A DNA stretch of 64,000 nt from an uncultured Sphingorhabdus sp. (GCA_937873665.1 CALMYW010000394.1:682001-746000); one strand, 5' to 3'; counted from the first letter of the stretch, positions 17,053-26,689 are shown. Numbers and translations: made by a program. Notes: generated by a model from the letters alone, not told the origin.

Positions 17053-17475
17053 ATGTTGCGCTCAGGGCTCGGTTTCGGACTTATTGCTTCAATGGCATTG
17101 GCAGGGTGCGCCTATGGCGACGCCGACACGGCACCCGCACCTATCAGGGACAAGGAAGCCAAAATCCTTGAAAAGGAACTGAAGGGTAAGGTTGCGGGCG
17201 AACCGCGCAATTGCATTTCCAACAGCCGTAACGTCAACGCCATCCGCATAAGCGACGATACGCTTCTTTATCGGGAATCAGGCCGCACAGTATATTTGAA
17301 CAAATTGCGTTCGACCTGCCCGGGTCTGACCCGCGGCGACGATATCATGGTCGTTGAAACCTATAGCGGACAGTTGTGCAGCGGCGACATCATCAGGCTG
17401 GTTGACCGGACGAGCGGCATTCAAGGGCCGGTCTGCAGCCTTGGCGAATTTGTACCTTACAAAAAGGCGAAGTAG
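17053..17475 (+). CDS. Small lipoprotein, possibly DUF6491 family
   Basis: 140 residues; lipobox MALAGC after a short signal. The mature protein has paired cysteines (RNCISNSR, STCPGL, QLCSGD, GPVCSLGEF) and the order Cys - RISDDTLLYR - YLNKL - CPGL - CSGD - C resembles DUF6491. Start 17053 is chosen over in-frame upstream ATGs because cggaga is 6 nt before it and the lipoprotein signal starts there. Function unknown. Confidence 0.78.
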   Translation: MLRSGLGFGLIASMALAGCAYGDADTAPAPIRDKEAKILEKELKGKVAGEPRNCISNSRNVNAIRISDDTLLYRESGRTVYLNKLRSTCPGLTRGDDIMVVETYSGQLCSGDIIRLVDRTSGIQGPVCSLGEFVPYKKAK

Positions 17476-17483
17476 GCTTGTTT

Positions 17484-17584
17484 CTCCCCTCCTGCCTGCG
17501 GGAGGGGCCGGGGGAGGGCCTGATACCACTGATGCTCGCCTTCGGCTCGCCCCCTCCCAAATCCCTCCCGTAAACGGGAGGGGA
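17484..17584. repeat. Intergenic ctcccgc..gcgggag-type palindromic repeat
   Basis: Arms near 17486-17507 and 17563-17582, a free intergenic member of the family that also occurs inside three coding regions. Lies between convergent genes (lipoprotein and pal) and may terminate both. Confidence 0.8.
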
Positions 17585-17594
17585 AATCCTTCTG

Positions 17595-18122
17595 CTACCT
17601 GACGACTACCGTCACCGCCCGGCGGTTCTGCGCCCAGGATTCTTCGTTCGAACCAAGCGCCTGTGGGCGTTCCTTGCCGTAGCTGACCGTCTGGATGCGC
17701 GAAGCATCGACGCCCAGTGAAGCCAGATAGTTTTTCGCCGCATTGGCACGGCGTTCGCCCAGTGCAAGGTTGTAATCGCGCGTGCCGCGTTCGTCGGCAT
17801 GCCCCTCCAGCGTCACTCGAGCATTGGGGTAGCGCGCAAGCCACTGCGCCTGCGTCTGCAACACGGCCTGATCGGCAGTATCGACATTGAAGCGGTCGGT
17901 ATCAAAGAAAATGCGATCGCCCATCGAGCCAACCGACTGGATGAAATCTTCCTGACTGCCCGGAATGATAGCGGGGCCGCTCGGTGTCACGGTGTCACCG
18001 GTATTTCCGTATGTGGTGTTGTCGGCGACCGGTGGCAGGTCCTTGATTTCCTTTTTGCCGCAAGCCGCGAGCGCGGTGCTGGCGACCAGCAACAGTGCGA
18101 AAGTACGTGCCTTGTTCGTCAT
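17595..18122 (-). CDS. pal: Peptidoglycan-associated lipoprotein Pal
   Basis: 175 residues. Lipobox ALAAC; the OmpA-like C-terminal domain carries FDTDRFNVD, LEGHADERGTRDYNLALGERRA and YGKERP. Pal anchors the outer membrane to peptidoglycan and works with TolB in envelope constriction at division. Start at 18122 matches the lipoprotein signal; an in-frame start 57 nt upstream would add a non-signal tail. Last gene of the ybgC-tolQRAB-pal cluster; no cpoB/ybgF gene follows. Confidence 0.96.
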   Translation of the reverse strand: MTNKARTFALLLVASTALAACGKKEIKDLPPVADNTTYGNTGDTVTPSGPAIIPGSQEDFIQSVGSMGDRIFFDTDRFNVDTADQAVLQTQAQWLARYPNARVTLEGHADERGTRDYNLALGERRANAAKNYLASLGVDASRIQTVSYGKERPQALGSNEESWAQNRRAVTVVVR

Positions 18123-18157
18123 CTTGATTTTCCTTTCTTGCTGCCCCGCAAAACCAT

Positions 18158-19516
18158 TCATGGAAGCACCGGCCCCCAAGCCGGATCCGAGCCATCGACC
18201 GGGGTCGGCAGCTTGCGTTCGTTGCGGCCCGTCAGGTCCACCTGCCAGACGCTTGTTTTACCCGTATTTCGTTCGGTACGGAAGAACTGGATGACGCGTC
18301 CATTGGGTGCCCAAGTCGGCGCCTCGTCCTGCCAGCTATCGGTCAGCAACCGTTCGCCCGAACCATCGGGACGCATCACGCCGACACGGAAATCGCCCGC
18401 GATGCGCGTATAGGCGATCAGGTCGCCGCGCGGGCTCCATTCGGGCGTCGCATAACGGCCGCCACCATGGCTGATACGGCGCTGGTTCGAACCGTCGGCG
18501 TTCATCACATAGACCTGCTGGCTGCCGCCGCGGTCGCTTTCAAAGACAATTTGGCGACCATCGGGGGAGAAGCTGCCGCCCACGTCAATGCCGGGTGCGC
18601 TGGTCAGTTTGACAGGCGACCCGCCATTGACCGACACCTTGTACACATCGGTATTACCCGCGACCGCCATCGAATAGAGGATCGTCTGCCCGTCGGGTGA
18701 CCAGCGCGGGGCGAAGGTCGGGTTCTTGCTCGCGGTGATCAACCGCTGCCGCCCGCTGTCGATATCATAGACATAGATACGCGGATTGCCGTCCTGATAG
18801 CTCAGATACAGGATCGATTTGTAATTGGGCGAGAAACGCGGGGTGAGCGCGGTCGACTGACCATTGGTGATGAAGCGGTGGTTCGCCCCGTCCGAATCCA
18901 TGATCGCCAGCCGCTTGACGCGTTTTCCCTTCGGCCCGGTCTCGGCGATATAGGCGATGCGGCTGTCGAAGAAGGGCAGTTCGCCGGTCAGTTTCGAATA
19001 AATCGCATCGGCGCATTTATGCGCAGCGCGCCGCCATTCGCGCGGCGGGACGACGAAGCCGAGGCGGGTGAGTTCCTGCCCGAAATTGACGTCGTAGAGA
19101 TAGCAGCCAACGGTCAGATTGCCGTCGCCGCCAACGCGAACAAAACCTTCGACCAGTTGCTCGACATTGCGGCCCTTCCAATAATCATATTGCGGCGCGG
19201 TGACTTCCTCGAGCGTGATCGGGCGGATGCCAGCGGGGCCCTGCGGCTCGAACAGGCCGGAGTTACGCAGATTTGCAGAAATCACTTCAGCAATCTGGCG
19301 GCCCAGATTTGCACTGTTGCCGGCGGGCGTGTCAGCTGGACTGGGCGCGACCAAAGCGGGCACAGCGATGCGGCGCACCTTGGCGGTGTCGAACTCGACC
19401 AGCTCGGGTTCGTCCTCGGCGGGGGCGGTGGTCTCCTGCGCAGCGGCAATCGGCGCCAGCGCGACAAGTCCCATCAGGGCAAGGAAAAAGCCAAATATCG
19501 ATCGGTTCGGTTTCAT
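18158..19516 (-). CDS. tolB: Tol-Pal system protein TolB
   Basis: 452 residues. Signal peptide (LALMGLVALAPIAAAQ), an N-terminal TolB domain, then a beta-propeller of WD40-like PD40 repeats (SPDGRQIVFESDRGG, PRWSPDGQTILYS, ATPEWSPRGDLIAYT). Periplasmic partner of Pal and TolA. ATG 19516 is preferred over the in-frame TTG 19534, as gggaac precedes it. Confidence 0.95.
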   Translation of the reverse strand: MKPNRSIFGFFLALMGLVALAPIAAAQETTAPAEDEPELVEFDTAKVRRIAVPALVAPSPADTPAGNSANLGRQIAEVISANLRNSGLFEPQGPAGIRPITLEEVTAPQYDYWKGRNVEQLVEGFVRVGGDGNLTVGCYLYDVNFGQELTRLGFVVPPREWRRAAHKCADAIYSKLTGELPFFDSRIAYIAETGPKGKRVKRLAIMDSDGANHRFITNGQSTALTPRFSPNYKSILYLSYQDGNPRIYVYDIDSGRQRLITASKNPTFAPRWSPDGQTILYSMAVAGNTDVYKVSVNGGSPVKLTSAPGIDVGGSFSPDGRQIVFESDRGGSQQVYVMNADGSNQRRISHGGGRYATPEWSPRGDLIAYTRIAGDFRVGVMRPDGSGERLLTDSWQDEAPTWAPNGRVIQFFRTERNTGKTSVWQVDLTGRNERKLPTPVDGSDPAWGPVLP

Positions 19517-19530
19517 ATCTCTGTTCCCGT

Positions 19531-20358
19531 TCAACCCGTCGCGCGCAGCCGCATGGCGTGCGTTTTCCAGATGTCATGATAGTCGGGGTCGAGCCCCTTG
19601 AAAGGCGATGCGGCACGCACCGCCTGAATTATGCACCGCTTCAACGGCTCGGCCTGTGGGCGGTTATTGTCGTTGATGCCCGTCTGCTTGTCCACGCGCA
19701 CGTCGGTCACGCGGCCACTGGGTTCCAGGCTTAACGTCACAAAGGTTTCGATCTGGCGGATATCGAGGCCCGTCGGCGCACAGCGTTCGATCTTGTCGCG
19801 GATCTGCGGGCCAAGTGCGAGGTTCACTTCGCGTTTCACCTCTGCCCCTGCCTTACGCGCGACGGTGCCCTGTTTGGGTGACGTTCCAGTCGTCGGCTTG
19901 GGATTGCTCCCCGCGCCCTTCACCGCATCTTCAAAACTTTTGCTGAAAGGTTTGGGTGTGGCCTGCTTTGGCTGTGTCGTCTGCTTCGGCTTTGGCTGCG
20001 CCGCCGCCTGTTTCTGCACCGGTTTCGGCGTCGGCTTTGGCGCAGGTTTGGGGGTCGGCTTTTCGACTACCTTTGGCAGCGGCTTTTCGGGTGTTTTTTC
20101 AACCTTCATCACGGGCGTCGGCTCAGGTTCTGCCGGCGCTGGTTCGGCTGCGCTTTCGGCTGGCGCAGGCTCCTCGAGTACCGGGTCGGGCGCGGTCGAA
20201 ACATCGGCGACCTCACCCACCAGCGATACCGAGATAGGCTGCGGCTTAGTGATGCGGTCGGCGGTAAAGAAGGCACCCAGCGCGAATGCGCCGAGCAACA
20301 GCGCATGCCCGCCAACGGCAGTGCCCAGTCCTATCCTTTCCGCACGGTCCATCGCCAT
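19531..20358 (-). CDS. tolA: TolA-like energy transducer (TonB C-terminal fold)
   Basis: 275 residues. One N-terminal membrane helix (GGHALLLGAFALGAFF), a long Pro/Lys/Ala-rich stretch (about residues 60-160, KPTPKPAPKPTPKPVQKQ) that spans the periplasm, and a C-terminal TolA/TonB-like domain (LGPQIRDKIERCAPTGLD, SPFKGLDPDYHD). Links the TolQR motor to TolB/Pal. Assigned as TolA from its place between tolR and tolB. Start 20358 (ATG), with another ATG 6 nt on. Confidence 0.88.
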   Translation of the reverse strand: MAMDRAERIGLGTAVGGHALLLGAFALGAFFTADRITKPQPISVSLVGEVADVSTAPDPVLEEPAPAESAAEPAPAEPEPTPVMKVEKTPEKPLPKVVEKPTPKPAPKPTPKPVQKQAAAQPKPKQTTQPKQATPKPFSKSFEDAVKGAGSNPKPTTGTSPKQGTVARKAGAEVKREVNLALGPQIRDKIERCAPTGLDIRQIETFVTLSLEPSGRVTDVRVDKQTGINDNNRPQAEPLKRCIIQAVRAASPFKGLDPDYHDIWKTHAMRLRATG

Positions 20359-20362
20359 CAGG

Positions 20363-20839
20363 CTATTCGTCCTCCGATGAACCCTGGGTGACCGGCGCGG
20401 CGGCGGCGGTCGTGACAAGGCTGACCGAATTGAGGCCGACGCGGTTGAGTTCGCCCATTACCTTCATCATCTCGCCATAACTGACGGTGGTGTCGCCGCG
20501 CAGCATGATCTGGCGCGGATTGGCAGGGTCCTGCTCTGACGCAATCGTTTCCAACTGCGCCGACAATTCACCGGCACTCACCGGCGCACTATCGATGAAC
20601 ACCTGGCCTTGTTTGTCGATCGAAATGTCGAGTGGTTGATCTTTCTGGTCGAGCGGATTGGCCCGGCTTTCCGGCAGTTCCACCGGTACGCCCGAAACGA
20701 GCAATGGCGCAGTAACCATAAAGATGATGAGCAGCACCAGCATCACGTCTACGAACGGTGTGACGTTGATTTCGGCCATTGGCGCGCGGCGGCTGCCGCG
20801 ACGGCCGCGGCGCGCGGAACCGCCTGAGTTGAGGTTCAT
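20363..20839 (-). CDS. tolR: TolR (ExbD/TolR family)
   Basis: 158 residues. A single membrane helix with the essential Asp (MAEINVTPFVDVMLVLLIIF) and a periplasmic domain (GELSAQLETIA, MLRGDTTVSYGEMMKVM). With TolQ forms the proton-driven motor. Start 20839 lies 11 nt after the tolQ stop; an in-frame GTG at 20872 would overlap tolQ. Confidence 0.93.
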   Translation of the reverse strand: MNLNSGGSARRGRRGSRRAPMAEINVTPFVDVMLVLLIIFMVTAPLLVSGVPVELPESRANPLDQKDQPLDISIDKQGQVFIDSAPVSAGELSAQLETIASEQDPANPRQIMLRGDTTVSYGEMMKVMGELNRVGLNSVSLVTTAAAAPVTQGSSEDE

Positions 20840-20849
20840 CGCCACAGGC

Positions 20850-21542
20850 TTAGCCTTCCCGCTCCAGCTCACGGCTCAACAGGCCGTAGAAGCCGTCGGC
20901 AAAGCGGCCCATGCGCGCTTCATATTGGTTCAGACGGTGCGAGAAGCGGTTATAGGCAATCACCGCAGGGATGGCGGCAAACAGGCCAATCGCGGTCGCA
21001 AACAGCGCCTCCGCGATCCCCGGCGCGACCACCGCAAGGGAACTGTTTTGTTCGGCTGCGATGGCGGCGAAGCTGCGCATGATGCCCCAGACCGTGCCAA
21101 ACAGACCGACAAAGGGGGCAACTGCACCGGTGGTGGCGAGGAAATTCAAACGGTTGGCGAGCTTTTCGCTTTCCGCCGCAATTGCAGAGTCCATCGCTGT
21201 GGCGAGGCGTTCGCGTGTGCCCTGCCGGTCCGGGGTCTTCACCGCTGTCGAGCGCCGCCATTCAGCCAAGCCTGCCGCAAACACACGTGCAATCGGCAGG
21301 TCGGATTTGCCGTGCTGCTTGAAATAGCCATCGACATCCTCGGTCCGCCAGAATTCGCGTTCGAACGCTTCGCTCTGGTTGTTGATGCCCCGGATTTTCA
21401 ACACGAAGCTGACGATGATCGTCCACACCCAGATGCTGGCAAGCGCAAGGCCGATGATCACCGCCTTCACGACAAGGTCGGCGTCCAGAAACAGCTGAAT
21501 GGGGGAAAAGCTTGCGCCCTGGCTCAGTATCAACAAATCCAT
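20850..21542 (-). CDS. tolQ: TolQ (MotA/TolQ/ExbB family)
   Basis: 230 residues, three membrane helices. Characteristic: WVWTIIVSFVLKI, FLATTGAVAPFVGLFGTVWG, and SLAVVAPGIAEALFATAIGL. Stator of the Tol motor in the inner membrane. Start 21542 is chosen since the protein then begins with the short periplasmic tail of TolQ. Confidence 0.95.
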   Translation of the reverse strand: MDLLILSQGASFSPIQLFLDADLVVKAVIIGLALASIWVWTIIVSFVLKIRGINNQSEAFEREFWRTEDVDGYFKQHGKSDLPIARVFAAGLAEWRRSTAVKTPDRQGTRERLATAMDSAIAAESEKLANRLNFLATTGAVAPFVGLFGTVWGIMRSFAAIAAEQNSSLAVVAPGIAEALFATAIGLFAAIPAVIAYNRFSHRLNQYEARMGRFADGFYGLLSRELEREG

Positions 21543-21578
21543 CTTGTTTCTTTCACAGTCTCTCGCATTCGAACACTT

Positions 21579-21664
21579 CGTCACCCCCGCGAAGGCGGGG
21601 GCCCATCACCGATCGATGAAATTTGAGCGGCGGGAGATGGATTCCCGCCTTCGCGGGAATGACG
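21579..21664. repeat. Intergenic palindromic repeat between tolQ and ybgC
   Basis: Left arm 21579-21602 (cgtcacccccgcgaaggcgg...) pairs with right arm 21640-21664 (...ccgccttcgcgggaatgacg). Common sphingomonad spacer repeat (family from memory). It interrupts the otherwise compact ybgC-tol operon and could reduce read-through or stabilise the tol mRNA. Confidence 0.75.
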
Positions 21665-21683
21665 AAAAGTAGGACTGATGCGT

Positions 21684-22142
21684 TCATTTAAATTCCACCC
21701 TGCCCGCCTTGATGCCTTCGAACGCTGCCAGCCATTCGCGCGGCTGGCGGCGCGGGCGGCCCTCTGGCGTCAGGAAAGCGGCGGTGACTTCTGCTTCGGT
21801 CAGCACTTGGTCCCCGCGCATGACTCTCTGATGAATGACGACGCTTGCGCCGCGGATTTCCTCGACTGTCGAGACAACAACCAGCGCATCGTCAAAATGC
21901 GCCGGCGCGCGATATTTGATGTGCAGGTCGGTCACGGCATAAACGCCCTCTCCGCCTGCATAGGCCGCCTGCTGGTTGATCCCCGCGACGCTCAGCATGT
22001 CCGATCGCGCACGTTCCATGAAGTGCAGGTAACGGCTGTGATAGACGACGCCCGAAAAGTCAGTGTCCTCAAAATAGACCCGCACCGCGAACAGGTGGCG
22101 GGGCCCGTCGAAATGGCCGTTATAGGGTTGCGTCCCGTTCAT
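21684..22142 (-). CDS. ybgC: Acyl-CoA thioesterase YbgC
   Basis: 152 residues, hotdog fold. Family signature VYFEDTDFSGVVYHSRYLHFMER includes the catalytic Asp; DLHIKYRAPAHFDD follows. YbgC hydrolyses short or long acyl-CoA and is usually the first gene of the tol-pal operon, as here. Start ATG 22142 preferred over an in-frame start at 22202. Confidence 0.93.
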   Translation of the reverse strand: MNGTQPYNGHFDGPRHLFAVRVYFEDTDFSGVVYHSRYLHFMERARSDMLSVAGINQQAAYAGGEGVYAVTDLHIKYRAPAHFDDALVVVSTVEEIRGASVVIHQRVMRGDQVLTEAEVTAAFLTPEGRPRRQPREWLAAFEGIKAGRVEFK

Positions 22143-22434
22143 TGCAGAGGGGCTTAACGCAAGGATTCCGCGACAGGAAGGGGGTTCGGACGGTTTGTGC
22201 ACAACTTGTCGTGCGTGAGACTCACTTGGTCAGCAAATATTGGTGCGCCACCAGCGGTGACGCAAGGCGCAAAGGCACAAAGGGCTCACGCAAATTTCGC
22301 GCGCAGCGCACTCAAATCAGAACCGAAAAATTTCATCGTACCCGAATAATTAAGCTGCCCTTCGGGCAGTGATAACATCTTCGTGTCTTCGCGCCTTGCA
22401 AGCCCGCTCGCGGGCTTGCCCCAATCATCCGAGG
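22143..22434. other. Non-coding gap upstream of ybgC
   Basis: 292 bases. It holds a ctgccc-ttc-gggcag hairpin (22355-22369), an aagcccgc/gcgggctt palindrome (near 22398-22415), and a degenerate cgcaaaggc copy of the 24598-24724 repeat family. The ybgC-tol promoter is expected here, but I cannot pick it out with confidence. Confidence 0.5.
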
Positions 22435-23457
22435 TTATTTGTCAAACAACCCGTCCTGCGCGCCAGTCGGCGGCGTGATGCCAAGATGTTTCCAGCCTGG
22501 TCCATTCAACTGCCGCCCCCGCGCCGTGCGTGCTATCAGGCCGAGTTGCAACAGATAGGGCTCAACCACATCCTCGATCGTATCGCGCGGTTCTGAAAGC
22601 CCCGCCGCCAGCGCCTCTACCCCCACAGGGCCGCCGCGATAGATATCGGCGATCATCAACAGATAGCGCCGGTCCATCGCATCGAGGCCAAGATTGTCGA
22701 CCTCCAGCCGGTTCAATGCAGCATCGGCGATTTTCGCCGTGACCAGCGTTTCTCCCGCGACATTGGCGAAATCGCGCACGCGGCGCAGCAAGCGGCCGGC
22801 AATACGCGGCGTGCCGCGCGAACGCTTCGCCACTTCGCGCGCGCCATCTGCGGCAATTTCAAGATCAAGCAGTTTGGCAGCGCGGGTGACGACCAGTTCC
22901 AGCTCATCATGCGTATAGAAATTGAGCCGCACCGGAATGCCAAAGCGATCGCGCAGCGGCGTGGTCAGCAAGCCCTGTCGCGTGGTTGCGCCGACCAGCG
23001 TGAAGGCAGGCAAATCGATCCGCACCGAGCGCGCCGATGGACCTTCGCCGATCATGATGTCGAGCGCGCGATCCTCCATCGCGGGGTAGAGGATTTCCTC
23101 GACCACGGGATTCAGGCGGTGGATTTCGTCGATGAAAAGGACATCGCCTTCTTCGAGATTGGTCAGCAGCGCCGCCAGATCGCCCGATTTGGCGATCACC
23201 GGGCCAGAGGTGGAGCGGAAGCCCACCCCCATTTCTTTCGCGACAATCTGCGCCAGCGTGGTCTTCCCCAGCCCCGGCGGCCCGAAAAACAGCACATGGT
23301 CAAGCGCATCGCCGCGCGACTTCGCCGCCTCGATAAACACCCGCAAATTCTCCCGCGCCGCCTGCTGGCCGATAAATTCGGTCAGGCTTTTCGGGCGCAG
23401 CGCCGCGTCGATGTCCTCAGGCTTGCGCATGGGGGTGAGGTGAGGGTTGTCCGTCAT
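22435..23457 (-). CDS. ruvB: Holliday junction branch-migration ATPase RuvB
   Basis: 340 residues. Begins [20 protein letters not shown]+ features [18 protein letters not shown], Walker A ([11 protein letters not shown]), Walker B ([10 protein letters not shown]), sensor (GATTRQGLL) and the C-terminal winged helix ([17 protein letters not shown]). Drives branch migration with RuvA. ATG overlaps the stop of the small upstream gene (ATGA). Confidence 0.97.
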   Translation of the reverse strand: MTDNPHLTPMRKPEDIDAALRPKSLTEFIGQQAARENLRVFIEAAKSRGDALDHVLFFGPPGLGKTTLAQIVAKEMGVGFRSTSGPVIAKSGDLAALLTNLEEGDVLFIDEIHRLNPVVEEILYPAMEDRALDIMIGEGPSARSVRIDLPAFTLVGATTRQGLLTTPLRDRFGIPVRLNFYTHDELELVVTRAAKLLDLEIAADGAREVAKRSRGTPRIAGRLLRRVRDFANVAGETLVTAKIADAALNRLEVDNLGLDAMDRRYLLMIADIYRGGPVGVEALAAGLSEPRDTIEDVVEPYLLQLGLIARTARGRQLNGPGWKHLGITPPTGAQDGLFDK

Positions 23458-23894
23458 TTGGACACGCGCTTCGTCATGTCTTGTCCACAATTGGCGCATA
23501 GACGCGCTGGCCAAAAAGAATGCTTGGCAAGATCTGACTCATACCCAGATGGCGGCATGTCACTGAATACCGATTGGCCGCAATCAGGACAGTTTTTCGA
23601 CGCTAGCATGTTGCCAATAAACTCGCATATCGGCGGCGTGTCTTTGCGCCAGTTTTTGCCCGTACCACCTACGATAGCGCCAACCAAAAATATCCATCCG
23701 GGCAGCATTCCCACATTTCGTCCGTCAACAGCAGCTAACAGGGCGTACATGGTATGGAAAATCCACACCACAACCAACGCCGCTCCGACCAAACCCAGAA
23801 TGCGCATTGAGGCCCAAACCTGATATGGGGGCAGCCGCCCCCCAATGCCCGCCTCGGCAGAGCTACTTTCATCGGGCCGTCCGTCAACAGTCAC
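23454..23894 (-). CDS. Unknown membrane protein with a zinc-ribbon-like C-terminus, between ruvA and ruvB
   Basis: 146 residues. Two hydrophobic helices (about residues 29-53 and 61-80) are followed by a cytoplasmic-type tail with two CxxC knuckles (NCPDCGQS and LCANCGQD), likely binding zinc. It overlaps ruvA by 4 nt at its start and ruvB by 4 nt at its end (ATGA at both), so it is translated as part of the ruv operon. No known RuvAB partner of this kind; function unknown. An alternative start is the ATG 28 codons in. Confidence 0.75.
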   Translation of the reverse strand: MTVDGRPDESSSAEAGIGGRLPPYQVWASMRILGLVGAALVVVWIFHTMYALLAAVDGRNVGMLPGWIFLVGAIVGGTGKNWRKDTPPICEFIGNMLASKNCPDCGQSVFSDMPPSGYESDLAKHSFWPARLCANCGQDMTKRVSK

Positions 23895-24499
23895 TTCGCC
23901 GCCCTCTTCAGCGCCAGCCTTACCAGCGCATCAAGCGTTGCCCCGTCACCCAATTCCTCCAGCGCCAGCGCCACAGCACCTTGTGCTTCGCCGGGCTTGA
24001 AGCCGAGGCCGGTGAGCGCCGCGACCGCATCGGACACATTGTTGTTCCCCGCCTTGGCAGCTGCCGCCAGTTTCGCGCCGCCGCCGATACCCGCCATCGC
24101 ACCGACCTTGTCGCGCAGTTCGTTGACGATGCGGCTGGCGAGTTTGGGGCCGACGCCATTGGCCCGCGCGACCATCGCACTGTCACCATTGGCAATCGCG
24201 ATGGTCAGGTCATCGGCCTCTAGCGCAGAGAGAATTGCCAGCGCCACTTTTGCGCCCACGCCCTGCACGCCGATCAGCAGACGAAACCAGTCGCGCTCCT
24301 CGCGGCTGGCGAAACCGATCAGCCGCTGGTCATTCTCGCTCACCAGCATTTCGGTGAAGACCGTCGCGAAATCCCCCGCACCGCCGAGCACCGCCAACGT
24401 CCGGGCACTCGCTTGCACCAGATAGCCGACGCCATTGACGTCGATTACCAGGCTGTCGACGCCGGTTTCGTCGATGCGGCCATAAAGTTTTGCGATCAT
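23891..24499 (-). CDS. ruvA: Holliday junction binding protein RuvA
   Basis: 202 residues. OB-fold start ([28 protein letters not shown]), the acidic-pin and helix-hairpin-helix region ([36 protein letters not shown]), and a C-terminal RuvB-binding domain ([17 protein letters not shown]). Start ATG 24499 lies 11 nt after a 19-nt palindrome. Confidence 0.96.
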   Translation of the reverse strand: MIAKLYGRIDETGVDSLVIDVNGVGYLVQASARTLAVLGGAGDFATVFTEMLVSENDQRLIGFASREERDWFRLLIGVQGVGAKVALAILSALEADDLTIAIANGDSAMVARANGVGPKLASRIVNELRDKVGAMAGIGGGAKLAAAAKAGNNNVSDAVAALTGLGFKPGEAQGAVALALEELGDGATLDALVRLALKRAAK

Positions 24500-24510
24500 G
24501 CCGCTCTCTT

Positions 24511-24529
24511 AATCACGTTAAACGTGATT
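24511..24529. promoter_or_regulatory. 19-nt palindrome upstream of ruvA
   Basis: AATCACGTT-A-AACGTGATT is a perfect odd palindrome ending 11 nt before the ruvA start. It could be a repressor site or an mRNA hairpin over the ribosome site. It is not an alphaproteobacterial LexA box (GTTC-N7-GTTC). Confidence 0.45.
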
Positions 24530-24597
24530 GTCGAAGGGGTATTTCCTGTTTTGTTCCAAATCTTACGGTGTGCAGGAATGCAGAGGTTATGCCATTT

Positions 24598-24724
24598 GTT
24601 TCACGCAAAGGCGCAAAGATAATGAAGGGGACGGCGCAGCCAATCAATGTCACCTGGCCTAAGGCGAACGCTACCATTGGATAAAGGGCTTCGCCCTTAT
24701 TTTCCTTTGCGCCTTTGCGTGAAA
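24598..24724. repeat. cacgcaaaggcgcaaag-type inverted repeat
   Basis: The 20-nt arms 24599-24618 and 24705-24724 are exact inverted copies. An aagggc-ttc-gcccttatttt hairpin lies between them (near 24684-24703), terminator-like on the plus strand. Relatives are at 41263-41347 and, degenerate, near 22255-22290. Confidence 0.8.
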
Positions 24725-24752
24725 AAGACCGACACTGCGTCTCGTCCGAGCA

Positions 24753-25220
24753 CTAACGAATATGGTGTGCGTGCGTCACCGCAACCGCCAGCGCGTCCGC
24801 CGCATCCTCACCCGCCAGCTTAAGCCCCGGCATCAGAACGCGGAGCATCGCGGCGATCTGGTCCTTGTCCGCCTTGCCGGTGCCGACCACCGATTTCTTG
24901 ACCAGCCGCGCGGCATATTCGGTGACGGGGGTGCGGTTGCGCGCCGCACCGAGCAGCACCACGCCACGCGCCTGCCCCAGCTTCAGCGTCGATTGCGGGT
25001 TCTTGTTGACGAACACTTCCTCGACTGCCGCACAGTCGGGCTTGAAATGGTCGAGCACCGCGCGGAGTTTTTCGTCAATCGCGACCAGCCGGTTGGCGAG
25101 CGGCATTTTTGCATCGGTGCTGATCTCGCCATTATCGATATGGCTGAGGCGGTTGCCTTCCTTGGCGATGATACCCCAGCCGGTGGTGCCAAGGCCGGGG
25201 TCGAGACCGAGAATGATCAT
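24753..25220 (-). CDS. ruvC: Holliday junction endonuclease RuvC
   Basis: 155 residues. RNase H-like nuclease: first Asp in [13 protein letters not shown], glutamate in [10 protein letters not shown], and final acidic pair in [16 protein letters not shown]. Resolves Holliday junctions bound by RuvAB. Its start overlaps the yebC stop by 1 nt (TGATG). Confidence 0.96.
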   Translation of the reverse strand: MIILGLDPGLGTTGWGIIAKEGNRLSHIDNGEISTDAKMPLANRLVAIDEKLRAVLDHFKPDCAAVEEVFVNKNPQSTLKLGQARGVVLLGAARNRTPVTEYAARLVKKSVVGTGKADKDQIAAMLRVLMPGLKLAGEDAADALAVAVTHAHHIR

Positions 25221-25963
25221 CAGCCGAGCTTCGCCATCACCTCGTCAGAGACGTCATAATTGCCCCATACGGTCTGGACGTCGTCATCGTCTTCCAGTGC
25301 GTCGATCATTTTCAACAGCGTTGCAGCGTTCGCTTCGTCCACTTCGACCAATATCTGCGGCTTCCAAGCGAGCTTTGCGCTTTCGGCAGCACCCAGCGTC
25401 GCTTCCAATGCCTTGGACACTTCGTGCAGCGCGTCCATCGCGGTCCAGATGCTGTGCTCTTCCTCACCGCTTTCAACGTCTTCGGCGCCCGCTTCGAGTG
25501 CTGCTTCAAAGACGGTGTCGGCATCGCCAACGCTGGCGGGATAGGTGATCAGGCCCATGCGATCAAAGCCATGGCTCACCGCACCCGACGCGCCCAGATT
25601 GCCGCCATTTTTGCTGAACGCGGTGCGCACATTGGTGGCGGTGCGGTTGCGATTGTCGGTCAAGGCTTCGACGATGACAGCAACGCCGCCCGGGCCATAG
25701 CCTTCATAGCGGATTTCTTCATAATCCTCGCCACCGGCGGCAGCCGCCTTGTCGATCGCGCGCTGGATATTGTCCTTGGGCATCGACTGAGCCTTGGCCG
25801 CGTTGACCGCGAGGCGAAGGCGCGGGTTCATGTCCGGATCGGGCATCCCCATCTTCGCCGCGACGGTGATTTCGCGGCTGAGCTTGGAAAACATCGCCGA
25901 GCGCTTCTTATCCTGCGCGCCCTTGCGGTGCATGATGTTCTTGAATTTGCTATGGCCTGCCAT
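25220..25963 (-). CDS. yebC: YebC/TACO1-family protein
   Basis: 247 residues. Starts [21 protein letters not shown], with [13 protein letters not shown] and [19 protein letters not shown], the family hallmarks. YebC proteins act as transcription regulators or help ribosomes pass polyproline stretches. Commonly placed just before ruvC. Confidence 0.95.
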   Translation of the reverse strand: MAGHSKFKNIMHRKGAQDKKRSAMFSKLSREITVAAKMGMPDPDMNPRLRLAVNAAKAQSMPKDNIQRAIDKAAAAGGEDYEEIRYEGYGPGGVAVIVEALTDNRNRTATNVRTAFSKNGGNLGASGAVSHGFDRMGLITYPASVGDADTVFEAALEAGAEDVESGEEEHSIWTAMDALHEVSKALEATLGAAESAKLAWKPQILVEVDEANAATLLKMIDALEDDDDVQTVWGNYDVSDEVMAKLG

Positions 25964-26042
25964 GGCTCTCTTCTTTTCGGCTGAAGGTGATTTGAAGGCG
26001 CGCCCTTACATCAGGAAACGCGCCTTCGGCAAGCCGCGAAGC

Positions 26043-26363
26043 TTATCCCAGCTTTACCGCTGTGCCCGAAGCGCTGACCATCAGCATCGAGCCCTGCTGG
26101 CCGAGCACCTCATAATCGAGGTCGATACCGATCACACCGTCGGCACCCAAGGTGCGGGCTTCGTCGGCCAGCTCTTTGAGCGCGGTTTCGCGGGCTTCGC
26201 GGAGGGAGTTTTCGTAAGCCCCGGAACGGCCGCCAACAATATCGCGTACGCTGGCAAACAGGTCCTTGAAGATATTGGCGCCGACAATGACTTCGCCGGT
26301 AACGACACCCAGATATTGGGCGACCGGGCGGCCTTCGACGGTGGCTGTTGTGGTCATTAGCAT
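26043..26363 (-). CDS. YbjQ family (UPF0145) protein
   Basis: 106 residues, a pentameric heavy-metal-binding-domain-like fold. Seen: [50 protein letters not shown]. Function unsettled. Start ATG 26363 has aggaggag about 8 nt upstream; a longer frame to 26777 reads through the gapR region in another frame and is not real. Confidence 0.9.
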   Translation of the reverse strand: MLMTTTATVEGRPVAQYLGVVTGEVIVGANIFKDLFASVRDIVGGRSGAYENSLREARETALKELADEARTLGADGVIGIDLDYEVLGQQGSMLMVSASGTAVKLG

Positions 26364-26391
26364 GGGGAGACTCCTCCTATGGAATGCGCCT

Positions 26392-26634
26392 TTATGCCAA
26401 TCCAAGCGCCGATTTGTAAGTCTCCAAAATGGCCTCCATTTCCTGACGATCATGGGTTTCCATTTTGCGAAGGCGGACGATCTGGCGCATGATCTTGGTA
26501 TCATAGCCCTGGCTCTTCGCTTCGCTGTAAACGTCACGGATATCGTCGGCGATGCCCTTTTTCTCTTCTTCCAGACGCTCGATGCGTTCGATAAAAAGGC
26601 GCAACTGGTCGGCGGCGATATTGCCTTCAGACAT
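26392..26634 (-). CDS. gapR: GapR-type DNA-binding protein (DUF2312)
   Basis: 80 residues, almost entirely helical: [40 protein letters not shown]. This is the DUF2312/GapR family; in Caulobacter GapR clamps overtwisted DNA ahead of the replication fork and is essential. Length and motif match fully. Confidence 0.93.
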   Translation of the reverse strand: MSEGNIAADQLRLFIERIERLEEEKKGIADDIRDVYSEAKSQGYDTKIMRQIVRLRKMETHDRQEMEAILETYKSALGLA

Positions 26635-26689
26635 GATATTCTCCGGTTGGTTGTGGGCCAGACATGGCCCGAATCAGAAAGCGCCTCGC

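Noticed and set aside
17484..17584. CRISPR-like or phage attachment interpretation of the palindromic repeats
   Set aside because: The copies are isolated paired arms, not regularly spaced direct repeats, and no integrase or cas gene is near.
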